NCBI RefSeq assembly: GCF_030295765.1
Contig: NZ_AP027292.1
Coordinates: forward strand, 3,348,001 to 3,412,000
DNA from: Neptuniibacter halophilus
GTDB lineage: Bacteria; Pseudomonadota; Gammaproteobacteria; Pseudomonadales; Balneatricaceae
Direction of reading: 5' to 3'
DNA length: 64,000 nt
Shown: in pieces, positions 7,472 to 15,243 of the stretch
Layout: each line of letters starts with the position of its first letter
Numbering within the stretch: the stretch's first letter is position 1
Program-made: the position numbers and the translations under genes
The notes under the pieces: generated by a model
The model's input: only the letters and a program-made list of their open reading frames with translations
Told to the model about the DNA's origin: nothing
Databases searched by the model: none

Positions 7472-8821
7472 ATGGACCAGGCACAAGTAGCAGAGAAACT
7501 CGCGGAGTTGCAAACTCTGATCGAGATGTCCGGCACTATCAATATGGAAGTGTTCTATTGGTGGTGTACCGGTTTGATGGTGATCATCCACGCAGGCTTT
7601 CTGGCCTACGAGATGGGGGCATCACGTCTGAAAAACGCGTTGGCATCCGGGGTGAAAAATATTCTGGCGTTCGCGTTCATTATTCCCACCTTCTTCTTTT
7701 TCGGCTGGTGGATCTACCTGGCAATGTACAACGGTTTTGTACCCGATTTTGCTGCAGCGGAAGCGGGCCTGCCCTGGTCATCTGCAATGGGGCCGAACCT
7801 GACCGATAATGCCAGCGGTATCTTCTGGGGTGCGTTTGTACTGTTCGCCGCGACCACGGCATCGATCTTTTCCGGTGCGGTGATTGAGCGTATCCGAATG
7901 AGCTCCTTTATTATTCTGGCGATTATTCTCGGTTCGGTGGTCTGGATTCTGGGCGCCGCCTGGGGCTGGCATCCACAGGGCTGGCTGACCGTAGAGTGGG
8001 GCTTCCATGACTTTGGTGCAGCGGGTGCAGTGCATATGGTCGCGGGCTTCTTCGCGCTGGGTGTAACCATTAACCTGGGTGCACGTATCGGTCGCTTTGC
8101 GCCGGACGGCACACCGCAGCCGATTACCGGTCACAGTGTACCGATGAGTATTATCGGCCTGATGCTGATTATTGTTGGTTTCTTCGGTTTCCTCGGCGGC
8201 TGTATCATCTACAGCACCGGTGCACAGTGGACCACGATCTTCGGTACACCGACTACCCTGTCTTCCATCAGCTTTAACACCCTGATGGCATTCTCCGGCG
8301 GTATTATCGGTTCTTATGTGATTACCCGTCAGCCATTCTGGATGATGTCCGGTGCACTGGCCGGTATCTTCTCTGCGGCTCCCGGTCTTGATCTGTACTA
8401 CCCGCCACTGGCGTTCCTGATGGGTATCACCGGCGGTGTGGTTGCACCTCTGGCAGACAAGTTCATTACTGAAAAATTCAAAATCGACGATGCGGTGGGC
8501 GCCTTTGCGGTACATGGTGTGGGCGGCCTGATCGGTATTATCGGTCTGGGCGTATTCAGTGGTTTCCCGAATGTGATCGAGGGTGCGCCGGCGATCAGCT
8601 TCTTCGGTCAGCTTAAGAGTGCCGTCGTCATGGCACTGCTGGGCTTTGTTCCGGGCTTTGGACTCTCCTTCCTGATGGCAAAAGCCGGCTTCCTGCGGGT
8701 ACCGCCGAAAGCGGAAGAAGCGGGTCTGGATCTGGTTGAAGTACCTCTGGCCGCTTACCCGGAATCGGTTCCGGCAACAGCGGATCACTCAACAACACCT
8801 GGTAATGCAGTGACTGCATAA
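7472..8821 (+). CDS. amt: Amt-family ammonium (or methylammonium) transporter
   Basis: A 449-residue inner-membrane protein with about 11 hydrophobic helices. The conserved pore twin histidines correspond to H188 and H348 (AFAVHGVGG), and the structural aspartate to D180. The segment before the first pore histidine reads FGAAGAVHM, unlike the usual FAGGTVVHI, so this is a divergent Amt. The cytosolic tail (about 397-449) is acidic and proline-rich. The start has an AGGGGG-type ribosome site. The small membrane gene and eutBC follow. Methylammonium is a known Amt substrate analogue, so a role in methylamine or ammonia traffic linked to tmm/tdm or eutBC is possible but not shown. No glnK lies beside it. 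Confidence 0.88.
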   Translation: MDQAQVAEKLAELQTLIEMSGTINMEVFYWWCTGLMVIIHAGFLAYEMGASRLKNALASGVKNILAFAFIIPTFFFFGWWIYLAMYNGFVPDFAAAEAGLPWSSAMGPNLTDNASGIFWGAFVLFAATTASIFSGAVIERIRMSSFIILAIILGSVVWILGAAWGWHPQGWLTVEWGFHDFGAAGAVHMVAGFFALGVTINLGARIGRFAPDGTPQPITGHSVPMSIIGLMLIIVGFFGFLGGCIIYSTGAQWTTIFGTPTTLSSISFNTLMAFSGGIIGSYVITRQPFWMMSGALAGIFSAAPGLDLYYPPLAFLMGITGGVVAPLADKFITEKFKIDDAVGAFAVHGVGGLIGIIGLGVFSGFPNVIEGAPAISFFGQLKSAVVMALLGFVPGFGLSFLMAKAGFLRVPPKAEEAGLDLVEVPLAAYPESVPATADHSTTPGNAVTA

Positions 8822-8832
8822 GGAGCAATACG

Positions 8833-9000
8833 ATGAATGTAAGTCCAATTACAACCTGGGAAGGGACAGAAGCGGTATTCACCTTTGCGGACAGCCCGCT
8901 GGCGATTACGGTGATTCTGTCGCTGTCGATTGCAGTGACCATCGGCACGGTGATCGCGTCGATCAAGCATGAGAATGACACCTATATTGACTATAAATAG
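8833..9000 (+). CDS. Small single-pass membrane protein (55 aa), unrecognised
   Basis: A short frame with a strong AGGAG eight bases before its ATG, beginning 11 bases after the amt stop. The protein begins MNVSPITTWEGTEAVF, has one membrane helix at about residues 22-44 (AITVILSLSIAVTIGTVI), and ends in a short charged tail IKHENDTYIDYK. I do not recognise the family. Tight coupling to amt suggests an accessory or regulatory small subunit of the Amt channel; this is inference from context. Clear ribosome site, good topology and matching codon use argue that it is real. Confidence 0.7.
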   Translation: MNVSPITTWEGTEAVFTFADSPLAITVILSLSIAVTIGTVIASIKHENDTYIDYK

Positions 9001-9121
9001 ATAACGGCCCTGAGTGGCTCACTCTGAACAACGCCGGCACGGTGGTGTTGTGTAACAACCGGATCAGCTGCTTCGGTTTAACACAGGCCTCTCTGCTGGC
9101 GTTTTCTGTTAAGGAAAGTCT

Positions 9122-10513
9122 ATGGCGTATTCAATTATTGCCGGGGGGAATCGCTGGCAGTTTGCCGATCTTAAAACGGTCATGGCCAAAGCCAGCCCGG
9201 AGCGTTCCGGTGATCGGCTGGCAGGGGTGGCGGCGGACACGGCGCAGGAGCGGGTGGCGGCGCAGATGGTACTCGCCGATCTGCCGCTGAAGCAGTTTCT
9301 TAATGAAGCACTGATTCCCTATGAATCCGATGAGGTTACCCGCCTGATTATCGACCGCCATGATGCGGGTGCGTTTGCGCCGGTAGCTTCACTGACCGTA
9401 GGTGAGTTTCGCAACTGGCTGTTGAGTGAGCAGGCCGATACGCAGACGCTGAGCAAGCTGGCACCGGGCCTGACACCGGAGATGACTGCGGCGGTGAGTA
9501 AAATCATGCGCTTGCAGGATCTGATTAAGGTGGCCGCTAAATGCAGCAACACCAGTGCATTTCGAAACACACTGGGTCTTCCCGGACGCATGGCAACACG
9601 TTTGCAGCCGAATCACCCGACAGATGACCCGACCGGCATCGCTGCCAGTGTGCTCGATGGGTTGCTCTACGGTAGTGGTGATGCGGTGATCGGGATTAAT
9701 CCGGCCAGTGACAATATCAGTGCTGTAGTCACGCTGATGAAGATGCTGGATGAGGTGATTCAGCGCTATGAAATTCCCACTCAATCCTGTGTGCTGACCC
9801 ACGTGACTACCCATATTGAAGCGATTAATCGGGGGGCGCCGGTTGATCTGGTTTTCCAGTCGATTGCCGGAACCGAGCAGGCCAATGCAGGCTTCGGGGT
9901 CGATCTGGCTATCCTGAAAGAAGCTCACAGTGCAGCGCGTTCTCTGAATCGCGGTAGCTGTGGTCAGGATTGTATGTATTTTGAAACCGGGCAGGGCAGT
10001 GCGCTGTCATCTGGTGCGCACTTCGGGGTCGATCAGCAGACCTGCGAGGCCCGTGCCTATGCGGTTGCCCGTGAATTTTCTCCGCTGCTGGTGAATACCG
10101 TGGTGGGGTTTATCGGCCCGGAGTATCTCTATAACGGTAAGCAGATTATCCGGGCGGGTCTGGAAGATCACTTCTGCGCCAAGCTGCTGGGCCTGCCGAT
10201 GGGTTGTGATATCTGCTACACCAACCATGCGGAAGCGGATCAGGACGATATGGATAACCTGCTGACCCTATTGGGCAGCGCCGGAGTCAACTTTATTATG
10301 GGGATTCCGGGCTCCGATGACATTATGCTCAACTATCAGACCACCTCTTTCCATGATGCACTGTATCTGCGTGACCTGCTGGGGCTCCGGCCGAGTCCTG
10401 AGTTTGAGCAGTGGCTGGTAAAGATGCAGATCTTCAACGAACAGGGCAGGTTGATGGTAGGCGATCAGCTACCGCCGGCCCTGCAGCATATTCAAAGCCG
10501 GTTGGGAGGTTGA
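9122..10513 (+). CDS. eutB: Ethanolamine ammonia-lyase, large subunit
   Basis: Catalytic subunit of the adenosylcobalamin-dependent enzyme that converts ethanolamine to acetaldehyde and ammonia. Its 463 residues match E. coli EutB (453) along the whole length, including GVAADTAQERVAAQMVLADL, LQPNHPTDDP, YFETGQGSALSSGAHFG, NTVVGFIGPEYLYN and MLNYQTTSFHDA. The ribosome site is AAGGAAAG. It is separated from eutC by one base and lies in the amt transcript, where ammonia release fits nitrogen control. No microcompartment shell, eutA reactivase or aldehyde dehydrogenase gene is nearby. Confidence 0.96.
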   Translation: MAYSIIAGGNRWQFADLKTVMAKASPERSGDRLAGVAADTAQERVAAQMVLADLPLKQFLNEALIPYESDEVTRLIIDRHDAGAFAPVASLTVGEFRNWLLSEQADTQTLSKLAPGLTPEMTAAVSKIMRLQDLIKVAAKCSNTSAFRNTLGLPGRMATRLQPNHPTDDPTGIAASVLDGLLYGSGDAVIGINPASDNISAVVTLMKMLDEVIQRYEIPTQSCVLTHVTTHIEAINRGAPVDLVFQSIAGTEQANAGFGVDLAILKEAHSAARSLNRGSCGQDCMYFETGQGSALSSGAHFGVDQQTCEARAYAVAREFSPLLVNTVVGFIGPEYLYNGKQIIRAGLEDHFCAKLLGLPMGCDICYTNHAEADQDDMDNLLTLLGSAGVNFIMGIPGSDDIMLNYQTTSFHDALYLRDLLGLRPSPEFEQWLVKMQIFNEQGRLMVGDQLPPALQHIQSRLGG

Positions 10514-10514
10514 T

Positions 10515-11348
10515 ATGGCGGAGAAACCATTGCAGCAACCATTCGGGCAACAAGCCGGTACCGGCACGGAAAATAGCTGGTCTGGCCTGCGTCGCTTTAC
10601 CGATGCCCGCATCGGTCTGGGGCGAACCGGCTCCAGCCTGACGACGCAGCAGATGCTGGCGTTTCAGATGGATCATGCCAATGCCCGCGATGCGGTGCAT
10701 ATACCGCTTGATCTGAACAGACTGCAGGCGGAACTGCCTGCTGAAACGGAACGGTTGCTGCTTAACAGTCAGGCAGTGAACCGGCAAACCTATCTGCAGC
10801 GACCCGATCTTGGACGTGCACTGAGTGCTGAATCCCGGCAGTGCCTGCAGCAACTATACAGCGCTGATGCGCCGGTTTATAACGCGGCGATTGTGATTGC
10901 CGATGGCCTTTCATCGACGGCGGTTCAGGCCCATGCGGCCCGTATGACCCGTCATATCGTGGATGCACTGAGTGAGCGGGATTTCAGGATTGCGCCCTTG
11001 TGTCTGGTGAATCAGGGCCGGGTGGCGATCGGCGATGAGATTGGCCAGCTACTGGGGGTGGAACTGCTGATTCTGATGATTGGTGAACGGCCGGGGCTCA
11101 GTTCACCGGACAGTCTGGGGATCTATTACACTTACCAGCCGCGGGTCGGGCTGCAGGATTCAAGCCGTAACTGTATCTCTAATATTCGCCCGGCCGGTCT
11201 GTCATTTCAGGATGCGACCGACAAGCTGATCTGGCTGATCGGACAGTCGATCCGCATCCGCCAGTCAGGGGTCATGCTGAAAGATGAGTCTGAGCCGGTG
11301 GAGGCGCTGTCAGAGACTGAGAGGCCCTGTTTTCTGCTCGATGGATGA
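10515..11348 (+). CDS. eutC: Ethanolamine ammonia-lyase, small subunit
   Basis: Small subunit that completes the cobalamin-binding site of EutBC. It has 277 residues against 295 in E. coli, with the characteristic RFTDARIGLGRTGSSLTTQQ, LDHANARDAVH-like and MIGERPGLSSPDSLGIYYTY segments. It starts two bases after the EutB stop codon with GGAGG directly upstream, so the subunits are made together. The N-terminal region lacks the long leader used for microcompartment targeting in enteric bacteria, consistent with a cytosolic enzyme. Confidence 0.95.
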   Translation: MAEKPLQQPFGQQAGTGTENSWSGLRRFTDARIGLGRTGSSLTTQQMLAFQMDHANARDAVHIPLDLNRLQAELPAETERLLLNSQAVNRQTYLQRPDLGRALSAESRQCLQQLYSADAPVYNAAIVIADGLSSTAVQAHAARMTRHIVDALSERDFRIAPLCLVNQGRVAIGDEIGQLLGVELLILMIGERPGLSSPDSLGIYYTYQPRVGLQDSSRNCISNIRPAGLSFQDATDKLIWLIGQSIRIRQSGVMLKDESEPVEALSETERPCFLLDG

Positions 11349-11415
11349 GTCTGCGCTGCAAGGTCATAAAGGCCATTCAGCAGGGTGAATTTTCTTCTTT
11401 CCCGGAGTAAGCTTG

Positions 11416-11447
11416 TCGGGCTGATCCTATACTGTATCTCAGCCCGA
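11416..11447. repeat. Inverted repeat after eutC
   Basis: Perfect 9-base arms TCGGGCTGA (11416-11424) and TCAGCCCGA (11439-11447) flank a 14-base centre. There is no U-tract on either strand, so it is a weak candidate terminator. It could equally be an operator for the downstream cyclic-nucleotide-domain gene. Confidence 0.4.
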
Positions 11448-11491
11448 GCGCAGATTCGGGCGAACAGACCATTGACCGGGAACATCCCCAG

Positions 11492-11971
11492 ATGAGTGAA
11501 CTGACCAGGCTGTCCAAAGCCAATTCCCTTAAGCTGATTAAGAAAATCACCTTTTTCGACACACTGGATTCAACGGAGCGGTATTTTCTCTCGAATCTGG
11601 ATTGGTGTTTCGAGAGTTATCAGAAGGGAGAGTTGCTGACCCGTGAGGGGGAGAAAGATGGCCGTATCTTTGTTCTGATCAGCGGCCGGGTGAACGTGAT
11701 TAAGGGCACGCCGGCTGCGGTTATCACCCAACTGGTGCCGGGTGAGGTTTTTGGTGAGGTGAACTACCTCACCGGTGATCCCCGCACTGCGGGGGTGGTG
11801 GCTGCCAGTCAGTGTTCGGCGCTGGTGCTGGATCAGGATATGATGGCGGAACTGCCGATAGAGATCCGGGAAAAACTCAAAGATAAAATTATCTCGATTC
11901 TGATCAAGCGGCTTCAGTTAATGAACATTAAATTCAGCCTGCTCCCGGCGCCAGATGGGGTGGTTGACTAA
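11492..11971 (+). CDS. Stand-alone cyclic nucleotide-binding (Crp-type effector) domain protein
   Basis: A 159-residue protein made almost entirely of a CRP-like beta-roll (about residues 20-135; GRIFVLISGRVNVIKG, GEVFGEVNYLTGDPRTAGVVA). The phosphate-binding-cassette arginine is present in DPRTAGV, but the usual serine/threonine context is modified. There is no DNA-binding helix-turn-helix; the protein ends soon after an amphipathic helix. It may act by protein contact. It lies in the same direction as eutBC, after an inverted repeat. The target and ligand are unknown. Confidence 0.75.
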   Translation: MSELTRLSKANSLKLIKKITFFDTLDSTERYFLSNLDWCFESYQKGELLTREGEKDGRIFVLISGRVNVIKGTPAAVITQLVPGEVFGEVNYLTGDPRTAGVVAASQCSALVLDQDMMAELPIEIREKLKDKIISILIKRLQLMNIKFSLLPAPDGVVD

Positions 11972-12056
11972 CCGGGCTGGCAGCCCCGGCACTCCGCCGA
12001 CTGGTCTATAATCCGCATAGGCCCGGCCTGCATTATTCAGGCTGGAGGAGCTCAGA

Positions 12057-12845
12057 ATGCGTTTGTTGTTAGCCCTCTTGCTATTAACCACCGCTCCGTT
12101 ACTGGCCGCCAGTCCGGTGATCAGAATAGCGGTGATCGACTGGTGTCCCCAGCTCTGTCCTCAGCAGGAGCGTGAAGGCTATATTCTTGATCTGGTGCGG
12201 GAGGTCTACCGGCCTACCGAGTACCGCTTGCAGTTGGATGTCTACCCCTGGAGCAGGGCGCTGGCGATGGTGCGTCAGGGAAAGGTGGATGCGGTACTTT
12301 CGCCGGCCAGAGCCGAAGCACCGGATCTGCGTTTTCCGCGACAGGAGGTCGGCGTGCAGCGGATGTGCTTTTTTGTCAGCCGAAGCGATGACTGGCATTA
12401 TCAGACACCGCAGGATCTTGAGGGCAAGCAGTTCGGGCTCGCCCGGGATACCTCGCTTGAAGAGCTGAACCCCTATGTGCAGAGCAATCCGCAACAGTTC
12501 CAGTATCAACCCTACAGCGAACGCTTTATTGCCCAGCAGGTACGCAAGGTGCTTAAAGGCCGGATTGATGCCTTTCTCTTTACTTATAACAGTACCCTGT
12601 TTGAGCTGAATAAAATTGGCGCGGCCCGGCAGTTAAAGAGTGCAGGCTGCGTTACGAGTGCAGACGTTTATATGGCGTTCTCTCCGGCGGCCGGACTGGA
12701 GCCGAGGGTGAACCGGATGATGACGATATTTGATCAGCGGATGCAGCAGATTAAACAGACTGACCTGATTGGCCGGGTGATGGGACGTTATGGATTGCAG
12801 GATTGGCGGCTGAGCGAGCAGCCTGATCCGATCGGAATGCAATAA
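12057..12845 (+). CDS. Periplasmic substrate-binding protein (SBP_bac_3-like)
   Basis: A 262-residue secreted protein with a signal peptide (hydrophobic LLLALLLLTTAPLLA, cleavage near residue 18) and the two-lobe polar amino acid-binding fold (GYILDLVREVY, VRQGKVDAVLSPARAEAP, LKGRIDAFLFTYN). A CPQLCPQQ segment near the N-terminus holds two cysteines that could form a disulfide. No permease or ATPase gene is adjacent, so it may deliver ligand to a distant transporter or act in sensing. The ribosome site GGAGGAG is strong. The ligand cannot be told from sequence. Confidence 0.78.
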   Translation: MRLLLALLLLTTAPLLAASPVIRIAVIDWCPQLCPQQEREGYILDLVREVYRPTEYRLQLDVYPWSRALAMVRQGKVDAVLSPARAEAPDLRFPRQEVGVQRMCFFVSRSDDWHYQTPQDLEGKQFGLARDTSLEELNPYVQSNPQQFQYQPYSERFIAQQVRKVLKGRIDAFLFTYNSTLFELNKIGAARQLKSAGCVTSADVYMAFSPAAGLEPRVNRMMTIFDQRMQQIKQTDLIGRVMGRYGLQDWRLSEQPDPIGMQ

Positions 12846-12863
12846 AGCAGGAGGGTATCGATT

Positions 12864-13229
12864 ATGAAGATTGAATACGCATCAGATATCAGTGTCATTA
12901 TTCTCCAGCCGGAAGGGCCGCTGACAGAGCAGGATTTCAGAGAGGCGGCGGCACGTATCGATCCGATCATCGAAGCCAGCGGTATGCTCAAGGGCATTAT
13001 TATCCGCACCGAAAGCTTTCCCGGATGGCACTCCTTTTCCGCCTTGCTGGAACACCTCCGGTTCGTCAATGATCACCACCACCTGATTCGCCGGGTAGCG
13101 CTGGTCACTGATTCTTCGGTGGTTTCACTGGCGGAGCATGTCGCGGCACACTTTATCTCGGCGGAGATTAAAGCCTTTGCTTATCCGGAGCTGGAGCAGG
13201 CGCGGGCCTGGACAGGCAGGCCCGACTGA
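12864..13229 (+). CDS. SpoIIAA-like (STAS-related) protein
   Basis: A 121-residue protein of the SpoIIAA-like family (PF11964 type), with VIILQPEGPLTEQDF, GIIIRTESFPGW, RVALVTDSSVVSLAEHVAAHF and a C-terminal AFAYPELEQARAW, a family hallmark. The family has an STAS/CRAL-TRIO-like fold and probably binds a small hydrophobic or lipid ligand, but has no defined role. It has an AGGAGG ribosome site 19 bases after the binding-protein gene and converges on the BCCT gene with a single base between the stops. Confidence 0.8.
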   Translation: MKIEYASDISVIILQPEGPLTEQDFREAAARIDPIIEASGMLKGIIIRTESFPGWHSFSALLEHLRFVNDHHHLIRRVALVTDSSVVSLAEHVAAHFISAEIKAFAYPELEQARAWTGRPD

Positions 13230-13230
13230 A

Positions 13231-14802
13231 TCAGCGGCGCAGCTCTGCGCTCAGACTCTTATGCAGACTGAAACAGATCAGCAGAATCACCAGACAGAAA
13301 GGCAGCCCGCTGGAAACCGTGGCTGCCTGCAATGCCGCCAGCCCGCCGCCAAGTAGTAATGCGATAGCCACCAGACCCTCAAAAGAACACCAGAACACCC
13401 GCTGTGGTACTGGCGGGTTGATGATGCCCCCGGCGGTAATGGTATCGATCACCAGAGAACCGCTGTCAGATGAGGTCACAAAGAAGGTCAGAATCAGCAG
13501 CAATGACATGGCCGATAGCCAGGTGCTGAAGGGCAGGGCCTCAAGCATCTGGAATAACGCCTGCTCAGGGGACTGGCTGAGGACGATCTCTTCCACGTCG
13601 CTGTAGCCGGTGCTGATCTGTTCCAGTGCCGTTCCGCCAAACACCACCATCCACAGCAGGCAGCACAAGGTTGGAATCAGCAGTACGCTGATGACAAATT
13701 CACGAATAGTGCGGCCACGGCTGATGCGGGCGATAAACATGCCGACAAACGGTGACCAGGCGATCCACCAGGCCCAGTAGAAGGTGGTCCAGCCATGGAA
13801 ATAATCGGTGTCTTCGCGGCCAAACGGATTCGACAGTGGAATCAGATAGCGACCATAGTCGAGCAGGGCATCCAGATAACGCTCTGCAACCGCTGGCAGC
13901 GAATTATTAAACAGCACAAGCAACAGCAGAAGCAGCGCCAGAGCGATATTGATCAGACTGAGGCGCTTGATCCCCGCATCCATTCCGGCAACCACCGAGA
14001 TGATCGCGATCAGGGTGATGCCGAGAATCAGCCCGACTTTGAGCAGATTAGATTCGGGCAGGGCAAACAGTTGTTGCAGACCGGCAGCGATCTGTTCGGC
14101 GCCATAGCCCAGCGAGGTGGCCAGCCCGAATATGGTGGCAAAGACCGCGAGGATGTCTATCAGATCACCGGGCGTGCCCCAGACCCGGTCTCCCAGCAGC
14201 GGGAAGAACGCCGAGCGCAGCGTCATAGGCAGCTCATGGTTATAGCAGAAGTAAGCCAGAGCGAGGCCAATAATTGCGTATACCGCCCAGGCATGCAGGC
14301 CCCAGTGGTAGAGGGTTGCAGCAATGCCAATGCTGGCAGCATCCGGGCTTTGCGGGCTGATCCCCAGCGGCGGCTGAAGGCTGTGATTGACCGGTTCCAG
14401 TACGCCGAAAAACATCAGGCCGATTCCGATGCCGCAGGAGAGCAGCATCGCCATCCAGCTCAGATAACTGTAGTCCGGACGGGCTTTTTTACCGCCGATC
14501 CGGATTCGACCCAGTGGCGAGAAGGCCAGATACAGACAGAACAGCAGAAACAGGTTCATGCTGCTGACAAACAGCCAGTCCAGATGGGTGGTCAGCCAGG
14601 GGCGCAGGGATTGAAAAAACGGCGCGGCCTGATCCTGAAATATCAGAGTCAGGGTAACAAAGATAATGATGCAGCAGGCGGAAACAGGGAACACCGCGTT
14701 ATGGATATCCAGACCAAAAGGCTGAACGTTGTCCTGACCTATCTGGTAGTCGGTGGTGTCGGCTAGTTTTCTGCGTGATTGTTGCTTACTGGAGTAAGAC
14801 AT
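13231..14802 (-). CDS. BCCT-family transporter (quaternary or tertiary amine)
   Basis: A 523-residue, 12-helix symporter with the family glycine stretch GIGIGLMFFGVLEP and the aromatic signature FYWAWWIAWSPF that lines the substrate site. Members carry betaine, choline, carnitine, dimethylsulfoniopropionate and, in one described case, trimethylamine. The short termini suggest it lacks a BetP-type osmosensing tail. Beside the TMA/TMAO genes it is a reasonable uptake candidate for methylated amines, since no TMAO ABC transporter lies in the window. It resembles the interrupted BCCT gene at 29386-30959, including the N-terminal motif DYxxGQDNVQ. The start codon has AGGA six bases upstream. Confidence 0.9.
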   Translation of the reverse strand: MSYSSKQQSRRKLADTTDYQIGQDNVQPFGLDIHNAVFPVSACCIIIFVTLTLIFQDQAAPFFQSLRPWLTTHLDWLFVSSMNLFLLFCLYLAFSPLGRIRIGGKKARPDYSYLSWMAMLLSCGIGIGLMFFGVLEPVNHSLQPPLGISPQSPDAASIGIAATLYHWGLHAWAVYAIIGLALAYFCYNHELPMTLRSAFFPLLGDRVWGTPGDLIDILAVFATIFGLATSLGYGAEQIAAGLQQLFALPESNLLKVGLILGITLIAIISVVAGMDAGIKRLSLINIALALLLLLLVLFNNSLPAVAERYLDALLDYGRYLIPLSNPFGREDTDYFHGWTTFYWAWWIAWSPFVGMFIARISRGRTIREFVISVLLIPTLCCLLWMVVFGGTALEQISTGYSDVEEIVLSQSPEQALFQMLEALPFSTWLSAMSLLLILTFFVTSSDSGSLVIDTITAGGIINPPVPQRVFWCSFEGLVAIALLLGGGLAALQAATVSSGLPFCLVILLICFSLHKSLSAELRR

Positions 14803-15243
14803 GGGGTTCCTGCTTTAAATCCTGTTGCCAGCTTGTTTCAGCCGAAAACCGCCCATGATAGGACAGATAACCGCTTACTGCAGCAGTCCGGCCGCCGATA
14901 ACGAAAAAAGAAACAATAAATGTCGTAAAACGGAACAGTCAGGCGGTTTAAATTACTGCAAAGGCCCTGCTATGCTGTTTCAGACGAGTTGAACGTAAAG
15001 GCTGGTAACAGCCCGGACAACCGGCGTGACAGATCGCTGGCGCTTCCCCCGTCAGACAGGGAATTGTAGTGTGAAGTCATATTGGTATGTTTATTCGTTA
15101 ACTCCGGCATAAATACTAATGTTTAGTGGTTGAAAACGGGTTTTTATTCTGAAAATAAACGGATATCCGGTTTTTGTGACTTTGGCTTTTCTTCGCTCCG
15201 GCAGTATGATCTGACAGTCGGACACACAGATGGATTTGATTTA
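14803..15243. other. Divergent intergenic region, 441 bp
   Basis: Holds the promoters of the minus-strand BCCT gene and the plus-strand MFS gene. It contains AT-rich tracts but no clear ORF, RNA gene or strong hairpin. A TTG at 15130 would extend the MFS frame by 38 residues, but those residues do not look like transporter sequence. Confidence 0.5.

Noticed and set aside
7778..8788. 336-codon ORF opposite amt
   Set aside because: Antisense to a membrane protein gene; composition is Gln/Thr/His rich, typical of a shadow frame.
9122..11348. Part of an ethanolamine microcompartment operon
   Set aside because: No shell (BMC) genes, eutA, eutE, eutD or eutG are nearby; the EutQ-like cupin belongs to the tdm transcript.
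13795..14766. 323-codon ORF opposite the BCCT gene
   Set aside because: Gln/Arg-rich antisense frame of a membrane protein, no start signal.
15130..15243. N-terminal extension of the MFS protein from a TTG codon
   Set aside because: Residues are not hydrophobic transporter sequence, and the ATG at 15244 begins exactly at the first helix.
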